From: Vagococcus humatus
GTDB lineage: Bacteria; Bacillota; Bacilli; Lactobacillales; Vagococcaceae
Reading direction: 5' to 3'
NCBI RefSeq assembly: GCF_003950325.1
Contig: NZ_PXZH01000004.1
Span: 1-64,000, forward strand
DNA: 64,000 nucleotides
The notes beneath the pieces are model-generated. The model had not been told where the DNA came from and ran no database searches. It saw nothing but the letters and a program-made list of their open reading frames with translations. The translations under genes and the position numbers were made by a program. Numbering within the stretch: position 1 is the stretch's first letter; each line of letters begins with the position of its first letter. Shown here in pieces: positions 48,001-57,372 of this stretch.

Positions 48001-49101
48001 GATTGGTAAAACAATCGGCTCATATGTAGTCGGAACTAAATTGGTTAAAGTAATACCTAACAGGCGAATTTCTGTCCCTAACAAGTTTAGTTCTTCCCAT
48101 ATCTCATAAGCATAAAAGTAAATAACTTCTTCCTGGCTAACATATGTTTCTAATGTTTTCCGCCGAGTAATCGTATCAAATACAGAAGTCCTAATTTTTA
48201 ACACAACTGTTTTCCCTTGTTTGTCAGCTTTTTTTAAAGCTAAGGCCACCTCATGAGCTAATTTTCGCAAGGTCATAATAATATCAGTTTCTTGAACCAA
48301 AGGCGTCGAAAATGTCCGCTCTTTTCCCACTGACTTACGCTCCCTATTAGCTAATACCGGTGCATTATCCACTCCCCGAACTTTCCGGTACAAAGAATAT
48401 CCCATCTTACCAAATTCTTGGATTAACCACATTTCATTTTTTTGATACAAATCTTCTCCAGTAAAAATACCTAATTCATGCATTCTAGGTACGGTTTTTT
48501 TACCTACTCCATGAAACTTTTCAATCGGTAATTGTCTCAAAAATAGAATAGCTTGGTCAGGTGTAATTACCGTCAGTCCTCGTGGTTTTTCATAGTCAGA
48601 GGCTAGTTTAGCTAAAAACTTGTTATAGCTCACTCCAGCAGAACAAGTTAATTGTAGCTCTTCCCAAATTTGATACTGAATCATTCTAGCTAGCTTAATA
48701 CCACTTTTAATTTCTTTTTTATTCTGAGTTACATCTAGATAGGCTTCATCTAAAGCAACTGGTTCAACTAAATCTGTATACTGATGAAAAATGTTATGAA
48801 TAGCTCGAGACACTTCTCGGTAATAGTCGTGATTACCTGGTACAAAATTAGCACTAGGACACAGTTCATAAGCTTTTTTCGCACTCATAGCAGAATGAAT
48901 ACCGTACTCTCTTGCTAGGTAATTAGCAGTTGTTACGACTCCTCTACCATGGGTTTCTTTTGGATGCCTTGCAATCACTAAAGGTTTTCCGACTAATTCT
49001 GGATGATCCCTTTCTTCGACAGAGGCATAAAAAGCATCCATGTCGATATGTAAAATTTTACGAGATAAATCATTTTTTAATGGGAATTGTAATTCTGGCA
49101 T
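47995..49101 (-). CDS. dinB: DNA polymerase IV
   Basis: A Y-family translesion polymerase. The 368-residue product has HIDMDAFYASVEERDHPEL with the first catalytic Asp, PLVIA, a second acidic site DEAYLDVT, and helix-hairpin-helix FHGVGKKTVPRMHELGI in the thumb. The little-finger domain follows. It lacks an obvious beta-clamp motif QLxLF at the very end, although LPIK may be a degenerate remnant. The 62-base upstream gap has no LexA-type palindrome, so SOS control is not evident here. AAGGAGAATCAAC precedes the ATG. Confidence 0.96.
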   Translation of the reverse strand: MPELQFPLKNDLSRKILHIDMDAFYASVEERDHPELVGKPLVIARHPKETHGRGVVTTANYLAREYGIHSAMSAKKAYELCPSANFVPGNHDYYREVSRAIHNIFHQYTDLVEPVALDEAYLDVTQNKKEIKSGIKLARMIQYQIWEELQLTCSAGVSYNKFLAKLASDYEKPRGLTVITPDQAILFLRQLPIEKFHGVGKKTVPRMHELGIFTGEDLYQKNEMWLIQEFGKMGYSLYRKVRGVDNAPVLANRERKSVGKERTFSTPLVQETDIIMTLRKLAHEVALALKKADKQGKTVVLKIRTSVFDTITRRKTLETYVSQEEVIYFYAYEIWEELNLLGTEIRLLGITLTNLVPTTYEPIVLPIK

Positions 49102-49128
49102 GTTGATTCTCCTTAAAAAAAATCAAAC

Positions 49129-49155
49129 AAAAAAGAATGTCTCAGACATCCTTTT
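49129..49155 (-). terminator. Terminator after udk
   Basis: GGATGTC / GACATTC hairpin with a TGA loop and six T on the minus strand, between udk and dinB. Confidence 0.75.
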
Positions 49156-49162
49156 AGTGACA

Positions 49163-49831
49163 TTAACGAAAAACAGAGGGTTTATCTTGGTGTAGTTGCC
49201 CTTTCTCATCAAGAATATGAGCAATTTTAGTTGTCATTAAGTCAATGGCTACTTGATTTTCTCCACCTTCTGGGATAATGATATCTGCATACTTTTTCGT
49301 TGGTTCGATAAATTGATGGTGCATCGGTTTAACAACGGATAAATACTGATTGATCACAGAGTCTAAAGAACGTCCTCTTTCTTCCATGTCCCGTTTAATT
49401 CGGCGAATAATCCGAATATCATCTTCAGTATCCACATAAACCTTAATATCCATTAGATCTCGCAAACGTTCATCTTCTAAAATTAAAATACCTTCTAAAA
49501 TAATAACCTCTTTTGGCTCTTGATGAACCGTTTCTGAACTTCTAGTATGTGCCTCATAGTCATATACTGGTTGATCAATCGTTTCATAGTGTAATAAATC
49601 ATTTAACTGGGCAATTAACAAGTCTGTATCAAAAGCCAAAGGATGATCATAATTTGTATTAAGTCGTTGTTCAAAACTCAAGTGGCTTTGATCTTTATAA
49701 TAAGAATCTTGCTCAAAAAGCATTACTGAATGATTGGAAAATTCTTTTAAAATAGCTCGACTAACACTTGTTTTACCACTCCCAGAACCTCCCGTTACAC
49801 CAATAACAATGGGTCTGTCTGTCGTTTGCAT
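49163..49831 (-). CDS. udk: Uridine/cytidine kinase
   Basis: Phosphorylates uridine and cytidine in pyrimidine salvage. The P-loop GGSGSGKT is at residues 14-21; [12 protein letters not shown] and NYDHPLAFD follow, the nucleoside-binding region, then IILEGILIL and RDMEERGRS in the lid. The 222-residue length is standard. GAAAGAGG lies upstream of the ATG. It has its own terminator and sits between dinB and the second permease. Confidence 0.97.
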   Translation of the reverse strand: MQTTDRPIVIGVTGGSGSGKTSVSRAILKEFSNHSVMLFEQDSYYKDQSHLSFEQRLNTNYDHPLAFDTDLLIAQLNDLLHYETIDQPVYDYEAHTRSSETVHQEPKEVIILEGILILEDERLRDLMDIKVYVDTEDDIRIIRRIKRDMEERGRSLDSVINQYLSVVKPMHHQFIEPTKKYADIIIPEGGENQVAIDLMTTKIAHILDEKGQLHQDKPSVFR

Positions 49832-49936
49832 ACGTCCGATACCTCTTTCATCTCTTCTATTTTCTTTCTATATAGTAATCTATATTCCTTGAGCTTTCAA
49901 TCTATTTATCAAGAATTGATAAATAATCGGAGAATA

Positions 49937-49969
49937 GAAAAATACAGTGAAGGACAAGCCTTCACTGTA
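49937..49969 (-). terminator. Terminator after the second permease
   Basis: ACAGTGAAGG / CCTTCACTGT hairpin followed by ATTTTTC on the minus strand. Confidence 0.75.
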
Positions 49970-49983
49970 AGTATCATTAATTT

Positions 49984-51495
49984 TTATTTTGTTTCTGCTT
50001 GGCTTGATCTCTTTTCATAGCGTTTATACAACGTATACGCAATTAGTGAGAAGATGATTGGTCCACCTAGCATCCAAATAGTTTCTGAAACATTCGCATT
50101 TTGAGCACGTAACATTGGTTCAATAATAGTAAACACGTTAGCAAAACCAACGACAAACACAACTACACCTGTTACCAATTTAGTGCTTTTTTCTGTTTTG
50201 AAGATTTCAAAAGAATGATCCAGATTATCTTTTTTCTTAAAGGCAGGGAATGCTGCTGCTAAGAATAGATAAGGTAAAGTCATCGCTACGTTAGTCATTA
50301 AAGTTAGTACGTTGTAAAATTCTTGAGCTCCTTTACCACCGAAAGAAACTAAAGCGATAATGACAACAACCATACCAGCTTGTACCCACATAGCCACTTG
50401 AGGCATACCATTTTCATTTAGCTTAGTTAATTTTTCTGGCCAAATGCCTTTTGGTGTTCCTTGGATAATCGTTTTAAGTGGTGAATAAATTAATGTAAAG
50501 AAAGCACCTGTATAAGCTAAGAACATAGATAATCCTGTAATACGGGCAAACCACATACCAAGACTAGCTGCTCCTCCAGCACTCATACCTAAAGCTTTTC
50601 CTAATTCAAGACCTAAATTATCCATTAAGACATAAGTGATGTTTCCTAGGTTAACTTTATCTCCTGATAAAACAGATTCCCAGTTTGTTGAAACACCCCA
50701 TAATAGTAAACTTAAAGCATATCCAACTGAAATAATTAAAGCAGACACAATAATACCTTTAGGGAAATTCTTTTCAGCATTTTCTGTTTCATCTACTAAT
50801 CCGCCAACCGCTTCCAAGCCACCGTAAGCAAAAATAGCAAAAATAACAAAGCCTAAAATAGAAAAAGCATTTCCAAACTCTGCGTTAGGTGATTGGATAA
50901 AACTTTGAACCCCATGAATAGGTTCAGCCATTTCACCATGATTTAGTCCCCAAATAACTACACTGGCAACTAATAACACAACGTTTAATGCTGTTACTGC
51001 AATCCCACCAATTGATGTGATTTTAGCAATTTGATTCATGCCTTTAGAAGCAAAGAAAGTTACTAAAACCATCCATAGCATAGCTAAAATTCCTAAGCTT
51101 TGAGTTGCATTTAAACCGAAAAATGCGAAATCTTGCGTCTTATCTGCTCCAAAAATAAGAGTTGTGAAAGGAATCCATACTTTAGAAGAAATCCCCACCA
51201 TCCAGATAATGTAAGACGTAAACCACATAAAAGTTCCAATAAATGCATACAATGGTCCAACTGATTGTTCCATCCATGAATAAATTCCACCTTTTTCATG
51301 TTTAAAGGCTGCTCCGTATTCTGCCATCATTAACGCATAAGGAATAAAAAATGCTAAAGCTGCAAAAATATACCAAGGTATCGCAGCATATCCCATACGA
51401 TAAAAAGCAACCGGGGCATTAGCAAAACCAAAAACTGATGTAAAAATCATTAATATTAAGCCAATTAGCGTCAGCTTTTTAGTTTCTTTTGACAT
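49984..51495 (-). CDS. APC-family amino acid permease (YjeM-like), second copy
   Basis: A 503-residue paralogue of the permease at 43426-44931, sharing long runs such as LILMIFTSVFGF at the start and GGLEAVGGLVDETENAEK after helix 6. The helices, the EYGAAFKHEKGGIYSWM loop and the TPKGIWPEKLTK loop are alike in both, so they descend from one duplication. Substrate choice may have diverged: the region after DETENAE differs. It is monocistronic, with GAAAGGTGG before the ATG and a terminator after it. No cre-like site was seen upstream, unlike the first copy. Confidence 0.88.
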   Translation of the reverse strand: MSKETKKLTLIGLILMIFTSVFGFANAPVAFYRMGYAAIPWYIFAALAFFIPYALMMAEYGAAFKHEKGGIYSWMEQSVGPLYAFIGTFMWFTSYIIWMVGISSKVWIPFTTLIFGADKTQDFAFFGLNATQSLGILAMLWMVLVTFFASKGMNQIAKITSIGGIAVTALNVVLLVASVVIWGLNHGEMAEPIHGVQSFIQSPNAEFGNAFSILGFVIFAIFAYGGLEAVGGLVDETENAEKNFPKGIIVSALIISVGYALSLLLWGVSTNWESVLSGDKVNLGNITYVLMDNLGLELGKALGMSAGGAASLGMWFARITGLSMFLAYTGAFFTLIYSPLKTIIQGTPKGIWPEKLTKLNENGMPQVAMWVQAGMVVVIIALVSFGGKGAQEFYNVLTLMTNVAMTLPYLFLAAAFPAFKKKDNLDHSFEIFKTEKSTKLVTGVVVFVVGFANVFTIIEPMLRAQNANVSETIWMLGGPIIFSLIAYTLYKRYEKRSSQAETK

Positions 51496-51584
51496 GATTA
51501 ACCACCTTTCTTAAAAACCTTTTTTTGTATTTTTATACATAGTTAATCATAACAAATGTTCATTAATAAAGAATGAGTGTTTCA

Positions 51585-52442
51585 TTAAAAATCATCACTT
51601 GATTGAAAGCGCCCCAAAAGAGATGAAGTGGGCTGAATATTAACAAATGCTTCTGGATCAGTTAAGTGAATAATTCGCTCTAATTCATTTAAATCGTATT
51701 TAGAAATAACAGTTGTTATCACCGAGGTGTCTTCTCCCGTATGAAGTCCTGTTCCATTCCAAACCGTTGCTCCGTGTAAGAAATGTTTTAAAGCCTCCAT
51801 AAATCTTTCTGGATGTTTAGAGAAAATTGTCACAGTAATTCGCTGTTGTTGAATATAAAAATAATCAATCATGAAGCTAGCCGTAAAAATAGCAATAACA
51901 CTATATAAAGCAGAACTCCAACCAAAAGCGATACCTGCTACAACTAAAATACTTCCATTGATAATATTATTGATAAATCCTACTTTTTGCCCTGTTTTTT
52001 GACGGATTAACATCACAATAATATCCGTACCACCAGTTGAAAAACCATTTCTAAAACACAATCCTACCCCTGTACCAAGCATAGCTCCCCCAAAGGCTGC
52101 AGCTGTAAATCTTTCTCCAACAATTTGTTGAATAGGAACTACTTTTAAAGCAATAACATTGGTAGCTACGGCTAAAATACTAAAAAAAGTATAGGATTTT
52201 CCTAGTTTAAACCAAGCAACAATAATTAATGGAATATTAAGTAACAAAACAAAAGTGGCAACATCTGTTGCAAATCCCATATTCTTCATAAATGACGTGA
52301 TTAATTGCGCTATACCTGTAATACCGCTAGAATAAGTTTTTGCCGGCAGCAGGAAAAAGTTCAATCCTACTGCCGACAAAATACCGTATAAACTAGCAAT
52401 GACAAAGCGATATAGCATGTTGAATGTTTTCGAATCTTTCAT
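51585..52442 (-). CDS. YitT family membrane protein (DUF2179)
   Basis: A 285-residue integral membrane protein with about five to six helices in residues 12-190, including the repeated glycine-rich GGAMLGTGVGLCFRNGFSTGGTD segment typical of the YitT family. A soluble C-terminal DUF2179 domain (about 195-285) begins RITVTIFSKHPERFM and contains TVWNGTGLHTGE, a fold related to small ligand-binding domains. The function of the family is unknown. It is the last gene after the OPT transporter and PqqD-like gene, 38 bases behind the latter. Confidence 0.9.
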   Translation of the reverse strand: MKDSKTFNMLYRFVIASLYGILSAVGLNFFLLPAKTYSSGITGIAQLITSFMKNMGFATDVATFVLLLNIPLIIVAWFKLGKSYTFFSILAVATNVIALKVVPIQQIVGERFTAAAFGGAMLGTGVGLCFRNGFSTGGTDIIVMLIRQKTGQKVGFINNIINGSILVVAGIAFGWSSALYSVIAIFTASFMIDYFYIQQQRITVTIFSKHPERFMEALKHFLHGATVWNGTGLHTGEDTSVITTVISKYDLNELERIIHLTDPEAFVNIQPTSSLLGRFQSSDDF

Positions 52443-52480
52443 TCGATCACCTTGCCTTACTATAAAATTATCAGAAATTT

Positions 52481-52855
52481 TTATTTAACTAATTGAATCC
52501 AATTTTCTTCTTTATCCAAATAATTCAGATATAAAATGAGACGGTCATATAACTGAGCACTAGCTTCATCATACTGAGCTGCTAACTCTTGACCTATTTC
52601 CCGAACCGTCTTAGAACCATCTACTTGTTCAAAGACAAAACTACTATATTTATCTAGAGTAATATAAGTTTGTTCAGGAATTTTAAAATATAATTTTCTA
52701 AAAAAACGCTGCGTCCAATGATTTTGTTTTTTTGTCACAACAATCTGGCCTTCTTTTTTTTGATAGTTTATGTTTGGATTTTTCATAAAAATCAAATTAA
52801 GATAAGGATCCTCTGTTGCATCATACACTTTAGGCTTTTTATTTGTCACTTTCAC
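52481..52855 (-). CDS. PqqD-like (RRE fold) protein
   Basis: A roughly 125-residue protein. The C-terminal 80 residues resemble the PqqD winged-helix fold that binds leader peptides in RiPP pathways: YITLDKYSSFVFEQVDGSKTVREIGQEL matches the usual pattern of a strand, then D-G-x-x-T-v-x-e-I. Residues 1-45 are a basic extension. GTG at 52855 is the likely start, with GAGGGA seven bases upstream; the ATG at 52870 contains that site. Either start overlaps the end of the OPT gene. No radical-SAM or precursor-peptide gene is near, so its partner is unknown. Confidence 0.72.
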   Translation of the reverse strand: MKVTNKKPKVYDATEDPYLNLIFMKNPNINYQKKEGQIVVTKKQNHWTQRFFRKLYFKIPEQTYITLDKYSSFVFEQVDGSKTVREIGQELAAQYDEASAQLYDRLILYLNYLDKEENWIQLVK

Positions 52856-54767
52856 TAGAAGTTCCCTCATTTCGTGTTTTCAGTATTGGTAAAATACTTA
52901 ACACTACTAAAAGAACTAATAGTAAGTAGGCACCACTATTTCCACCTAAGAATCCTGAAGGAGTTCCTGGTGTAATCACTTTAGAAACTTGTAAGATAAT
53001 ACCAATTAACCCAATGATAGAACCTCCAGCGATCAATCCTGAAGATAAACTAATTCCGTTAGTAACGCGTTCTTCACGAACTGCATCATCTTTACTAATT
53101 TTTTCAACTAAGACACGAACAAGTGCCCCAATTAAAATAATAGAAGTAGTTGAAATTGGAAGATAAGCTCCTACTGCTAAACTCATAACAGATAAGTCTA
53201 GTAAGAAGAAAACAATTCCTAACACAATTCCCACAATAACCATTAGCCATGGTAATTTACCTTGCATAATACCTGAAGTTAATGTAGCAATTAAGTTAGC
53301 TTGTGGCACTGCAAATGGTGCTTCTTCACCAGTAATAGCAATTTGTGGTGCTAATAATTGGATAATTCCAATAACTACTACCACACCAACAATACCTGAA
53401 ATCATGAAATATTTTCTCATTTCTTTAGAGCTACCACCCATGATAAAGGTTGCTTTTTGTGATTGCATGTAACTACCAGCAACGGCAATTACTACTACAA
53501 CAAATGTTCCAAACATTAACAATGTAACGTTATGAGCATCTGTTGTCCAACCCATTACTAAGAAAACAAGCGTCATAATAACTAAAGATGCAATAGTCAT
53601 ACCGGATACTGGTAAGTTAGAAGTACCGATAACCCCAGTTAAACGACCAGATACAATTGCAAATAACATACTTAAAACAATTGATAAAATAGCTCCAACA
53701 ATAGCTACAGATGCACTTCCTGAAATAATGAAGCCACCTACAAAAGTTAATACAATCCCTGCTAAAAGAACAATAATACTAGATGCATCACTATCGCCAT
53801 CTTTATCTCTTGATTTTAAAGTTTGAGAGATAGATGTATAAATAGTTGGAATCAATTGAATAGCTCCAATTAATCCACCACTAATCATCATACCTGCCCC
53901 AATATATTTTGTATAAGAGCCAGAAATTTCATTAACAGTTACTTCACTTACTAATAAATTAGCAGAATCCCAAACAGTTGCATTAGCATTAGCTAATTCT
54001 GTAAAGTAACCAATCAATGGGATAATAGCAAAGTTAGTTAAAATAGATCCAGCAAACATTGTTACTGCTACTTTTAACCCTACAATAAAGCCAATCCCTG
54101 AAAGCATTGGGTTAGCTTCAATTTCCATTTTACATTTATAAAAACCATTACTTACATAACTTACTACGTTATTCACTACACCGAAAACTGAACCAGTTAA
54201 AGAAGTTAATACCCCACTAATTGCAAAACCGATTCCCATATTTTTAAGAGAATCTCCTCCAGCATCTGATGCAACTAATGATTCAGAAATAGCCATAGCT
54301 TCAGGATATACTAAGCGACCATGTTCTTGAACCAACAAGTAGTCTTGAACTAATGTTGTTGCACCAATACTGAATAGTACCGCAGCTATCCCAATAATGA
54401 CCCCATGAATAAAATTCACATGACCACCAATTAAAATAACAGCAGGTAATACGAAAATCATCCCACTAGCAATCGACTCGCCACCGGTTGACATCCCTGA
54501 TAAAATGTTTTTACTTAAAATACTTTTTGACTTAACAAACATTGCTACTAAACCAGAACCAATAATTGAACCAGGAATTCCTGCTGCAACAGTTAACCCT
54601 ACTTTCATACCAGAGTAAGCTGTTGAAGCCGCAAATATAATAGCTAATAAAATCCCAAAAATAAGAACAAGGGTTCCACCACTCTTCTGGTGTTTACCAT
54701 CAGGAACATAAGGAACGTAATCTTTTCCGTCTACACCACCGTAGGCATCTTTCGACAATTTCTTCAT
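52839..54767 (-). CDS. OPT family oligopeptide transporter
   Basis: A 642-residue polytopic transporter of the OPT family with about 14 to 16 membrane helices. The first helix has ILLAIIFAASTAYSGMKVGLTVAAGIPGSIIGSG in segments, with the small-residue pattern seen in OPT proteins, and the region near LSGMSTGGESIASG is the conserved pore loop. The ATG at 54767 follows GGAGG; an upstream in-frame ATG at 54782 overlaps that site. It lies after pepV on the same strand, so imported peptides could be cut by PepV. Metal-chelate transport is an alternative. Confidence 0.92.
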   Translation of the reverse strand: MKKLSKDAYGGVDGKDYVPYVPDGKHQKSGGTLVLIFGILLAIIFAASTAYSGMKVGLTVAAGIPGSIIGSGLVAMFVKSKSILSKNILSGMSTGGESIASGMIFVLPAVILIGGHVNFIHGVIIGIAAVLFSIGATTLVQDYLLVQEHGRLVYPEAMAISESLVASDAGGDSLKNMGIGFAISGVLTSLTGSVFGVVNNVVSYVSNGFYKCKMEIEANPMLSGIGFIVGLKVAVTMFAGSILTNFAIIPLIGYFTELANANATVWDSANLLVSEVTVNEISGSYTKYIGAGMMISGGLIGAIQLIPTIYTSISQTLKSRDKDGDSDASSIIVLLAGIVLTFVGGFIISGSASVAIVGAILSIVLSMLFAIVSGRLTGVIGTSNLPVSGMTIASLVIMTLVFLVMGWTTDAHNVTLLMFGTFVVVVIAVAGSYMQSQKATFIMGGSSKEMRKYFMISGIVGVVVVIGIIQLLAPQIAITGEEAPFAVPQANLIATLTSGIMQGKLPWLMVIVGIVLGIVFFLLDLSVMSLAVGAYLPISTTSIILIGALVRVLVEKISKDDAVREERVTNGISLSSGLIAGGSIIGLIGIILQVSKVITPGTPSGFLGGNSGAYLLLVLLVVLSILPILKTRNEGTSSESDK

Positions 54768-54855
54768 GTTTTTTTCCTCCATTTTTAATCAGTTATCATA
54801 AGAACGAATTGGGACACTGACTTTTAAAGTGCCCCAACCATTCCTATGTATTTTA

Positions 54856-56265
54856 TTATTTGATTAATTGATAGATTGCATCTGCATAAATAACAGCTGC
54901 TTTATAAATATCTTCTACATACATATATTCATTTGCTTGGTGCATAACATCTTCGCGTCCTGGGAATAACGCGCCGTAAGCACAACCACGTTCGAATAAG
55001 CGAGCGTAAGTACCGCCACCAATTGTTTTTTCTACTCCTTTTTCACCTGTGTATTTTTCATAAGTGTCTAAGAATGTTTTAACCATTGGATCTGTAACTG
55101 GTGTGTAGTGTGGATCTTGAGCACCAGGAGCTGCTTCAACATGAGCTTCTGTTACATGAGCTTTAACTTGCTCAACAATTTTATCTACACCTGATCCTTT
55201 AGGGAAACGAACGTTAGTTAAAATTGTTGGTTCATCGCCTAAACCGTAACGGAACATGTTAGGACTTGAAGTTAATTCTCCCATTGTTTCATCTACATGG
55301 TCAATTCCTACTTTTTTACCTTGGTAATCATCATGTAAGAATTTAGCTGTATTGTTAATATATGCTGCATCTTTTCCATCAAAAGCATAGTCAGATAGGA
55401 AGTTGCATAAATGAGTAGCAGAGTTAATACCTGCTTTTGGATTTTGAGCGTGAGCTTGTTTACCAACTAATTTAATAGTGATAACTTGTCCATCGATTTG
55501 AGCTTCGCCGCCTAATTTATTGTCTGCAATATATTTTTCAAAAGCTGCTTTCATCTCATTGATGTCGCCATTTTTAACAGTTACTTTCACTGTTGCGTCA
55601 CCAGGTACCATGTTAGCTGCAATACCTGAGTTCATTTCTTCTAAAACATAATCCCCATCTTTTTTAGGAACATCTGGGAATGAAAGAATATAAGAAGCAA
55701 TTCCTTTTTCACCGTTAATGATTGGGAACTGAGCATCTGGTGAGAAACCAAAATCTGGCATTGTTTCGCTAGCACGGTAACGATCCATACAATACCAACC
55801 ACTTTCTTCATCAGCACCTACAATAAAGCGCACTTTTTTAGAAACTGGTAAGCCTAATTCTTTAATAATTTTAAGACCATAATAAGCTGCCATAACAGGC
55901 CCTTTATCATCGCTTGAACCACGAGCATAAAGTTTACCATCTTTAATAACTGGAACAAATGGGTCAGTTTCCCAGCCATCGCCAACAGGAACAACGTCAA
56001 CGTGTCCTAAAATACCAAATGTTTCATCTCCATCACCAAATTCAATATGTCCAGCAACATTTTCAATATTTTTAGTTACAAAACCATCACGTTCACCAAA
56101 TTCTAAGAATTTTTGCAATGCTTTTGTAGGTCCAGGTCCAACTGGAAATTCATCTGATTTATTAGCTAAATCCTTTACACTATCGATACGAAGAAGATCA
56201 TCTAAGTCTTTCATTAATTGATCTTTACGTGAGTCAACTTCCTTTTCCCAATTAATTGTTGTCAT
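54856..56265 (-). CDS. pepV: Dipeptidase PepV (M20 family)
   Basis: A zinc dipeptidase that cleaves Xaa-dipeptides in the cytoplasm. The 469-residue product has GHVDVVPVGDGWETDPF with the first metal His and Asp, RGSSDDKGP bridging Asp, GADEESGW catalytic Glu, a lid domain in the middle and a C-terminal IGGGTYARLF and MHQANEY metal His. GAAGGAAAAGGC precedes the ATG. It is 88 bases upstream of the OPT transporter and probably in the same functional unit. Confidence 0.95.
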   Translation of the reverse strand: MTTINWEKEVDSRKDQLMKDLDDLLRIDSVKDLANKSDEFPVGPGPTKALQKFLEFGERDGFVTKNIENVAGHIEFGDGDETFGILGHVDVVPVGDGWETDPFVPVIKDGKLYARGSSDDKGPVMAAYYGLKIIKELGLPVSKKVRFIVGADEESGWYCMDRYRASETMPDFGFSPDAQFPIINGEKGIASYILSFPDVPKKDGDYVLEEMNSGIAANMVPGDATVKVTVKNGDINEMKAAFEKYIADNKLGGEAQIDGQVITIKLVGKQAHAQNPKAGINSATHLCNFLSDYAFDGKDAAYINNTAKFLHDDYQGKKVGIDHVDETMGELTSSPNMFRYGLGDEPTILTNVRFPKGSGVDKIVEQVKAHVTEAHVEAAPGAQDPHYTPVTDPMVKTFLDTYEKYTGEKGVEKTIGGGTYARLFERGCAYGALFPGREDVMHQANEYMYVEDIYKAAVIYADAIYQLIK

Positions 56266-56393
56266 GCCTTTTCCTTCTTTCTAAATAGTTTTCACTGCTA
56301 TGAAATATGAAATAAGTTCATGTCCTTTTTAAACGGACCGGAATAAATGTTGCCCCAACCCTCCTTATATCCTTCTATTTAAAATTAGCCTAA

Positions 56394-57344
56394 TTAGCCT
56401 AATTTTTTACCTAATTTATCTAACATGTCCTTGGTCATTGCATCTAAATCATATTGCGGTGCAAATCCCCATTCTTCTTGAGCACAAGTTGTGTCTAAAG
56501 AGTTTGGCCATGAATTAGCAATACCTTGTAATTTTTCGCTTACATCGTAATCCATATCAAAATCTGGCATATATTTTTGAATAGATGCTTTGATTTCTTC
56601 TGGTTCAAATGACATACCTGAAATATTAAAAGCATTTCGGTGAACAAGTTTTTCTGGATCAGCGTTCATTAATTTAACAATCGCATCAATAGCATCTGGC
56701 ATATACATCATATCCATATAAGTACCTTTGCCAATTGGTGATGTGTAGTGTCCTTTTTCAATCGCTTTGTAATAAATTTCAACAGCGTAGTCAGTCGTTC
56801 CCCCACCTGGAAGTGTTTCGTAAGAAATAAGTCCTGGGAAACGAACTCCTCTTGTATCTACTCCATATTTAGTATAGTAGTAGTCACATAGTAACTCTCC
56901 TGAAACTTTTGTTACACCGTACATAGTTGACGGACGTTGAATAGTATCTTGTGGTGTATTGTCAGCAGGAGTTCCTTTACCAAAACAGCCGATAGAACTT
57001 GGTGTAAAGAATTTAAGATTAAGTTCTCTTGCTACTTCTAAGGCATTTACTAAACCAGTCATATTAATATGCCAAGCAACTTGAGGTTTTTCTTCTGCTA
57101 CTGAAGATAATAGAGAAGCTAGGTGAACAATTGTGTCCACTTCGTATTTTTTAGCAAGATCTAGCATTTTATCAGCATCTAAAACATCTAATACTTCAAA
57201 AATACCTTCTTCTACTACTGGATTGCCTTCTACTTTTCTAATATCTGTTGCAATCACGCTATCCATACCATTATCTTTTCTTAAACGCATAACTAATTCT
57301 GAACCGATTTGACCTAAACAGCCTGTTACTAATACTTTTTTCAT
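56394..57344 (-). CDS. tdh: SDR-type L-threonine 3-dehydrogenase
   Basis: An extended short-chain dehydrogenase that likely oxidises L-threonine to 2-amino-3-ketobutyrate with NAD+. The Rossmann motif GCLGQIG is near residue 8, the catalytic Ser-Tyr-Lys set is in TPSSIGCFG and [10 protein letters not shown] (YxxxK), and [26 protein letters not shown] is the substrate loop typical of this subgroup rather than of sugar epimerases. The ATG at 57344 fits GGAGGG better than the TTG at 57350. Direct linkage to kbl, 28 bases upstream, makes the threonine role strong. Confidence 0.93.
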   Translation of the reverse strand: MKKVLVTGCLGQIGSELVMRLRKDNGMDSVIATDIRKVEGNPVVEEGIFEVLDVLDADKMLDLAKKYEVDTIVHLASLLSSVAEEKPQVAWHINMTGLVNALEVARELNLKFFTPSSIGCFGKGTPADNTPQDTIQRPSTMYGVTKVSGELLCDYYYTKYGVDTRGVRFPGLISYETLPGGGTTDYAVEIYYKAIEKGHYTSPIGKGTYMDMMYMPDAIDAIVKLMNADPEKLVHRNAFNISGMSFEPEEIKASIQKYMPDFDMDYDVSEKLQGIANSWPNSLDTTCAQEEWGFAPQYDLDAMTKDMLDKLGKKLG

Positions 57345-57372
57345 TCCCAAAATCCCTCCAAAATTCCGTCGT

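Noticed and set aside
54783-54855. Hairpin between pepV and the OPT gene as a terminator
   Set aside because: The arms pair imperfectly and there is no T run after them, so I do not call it.
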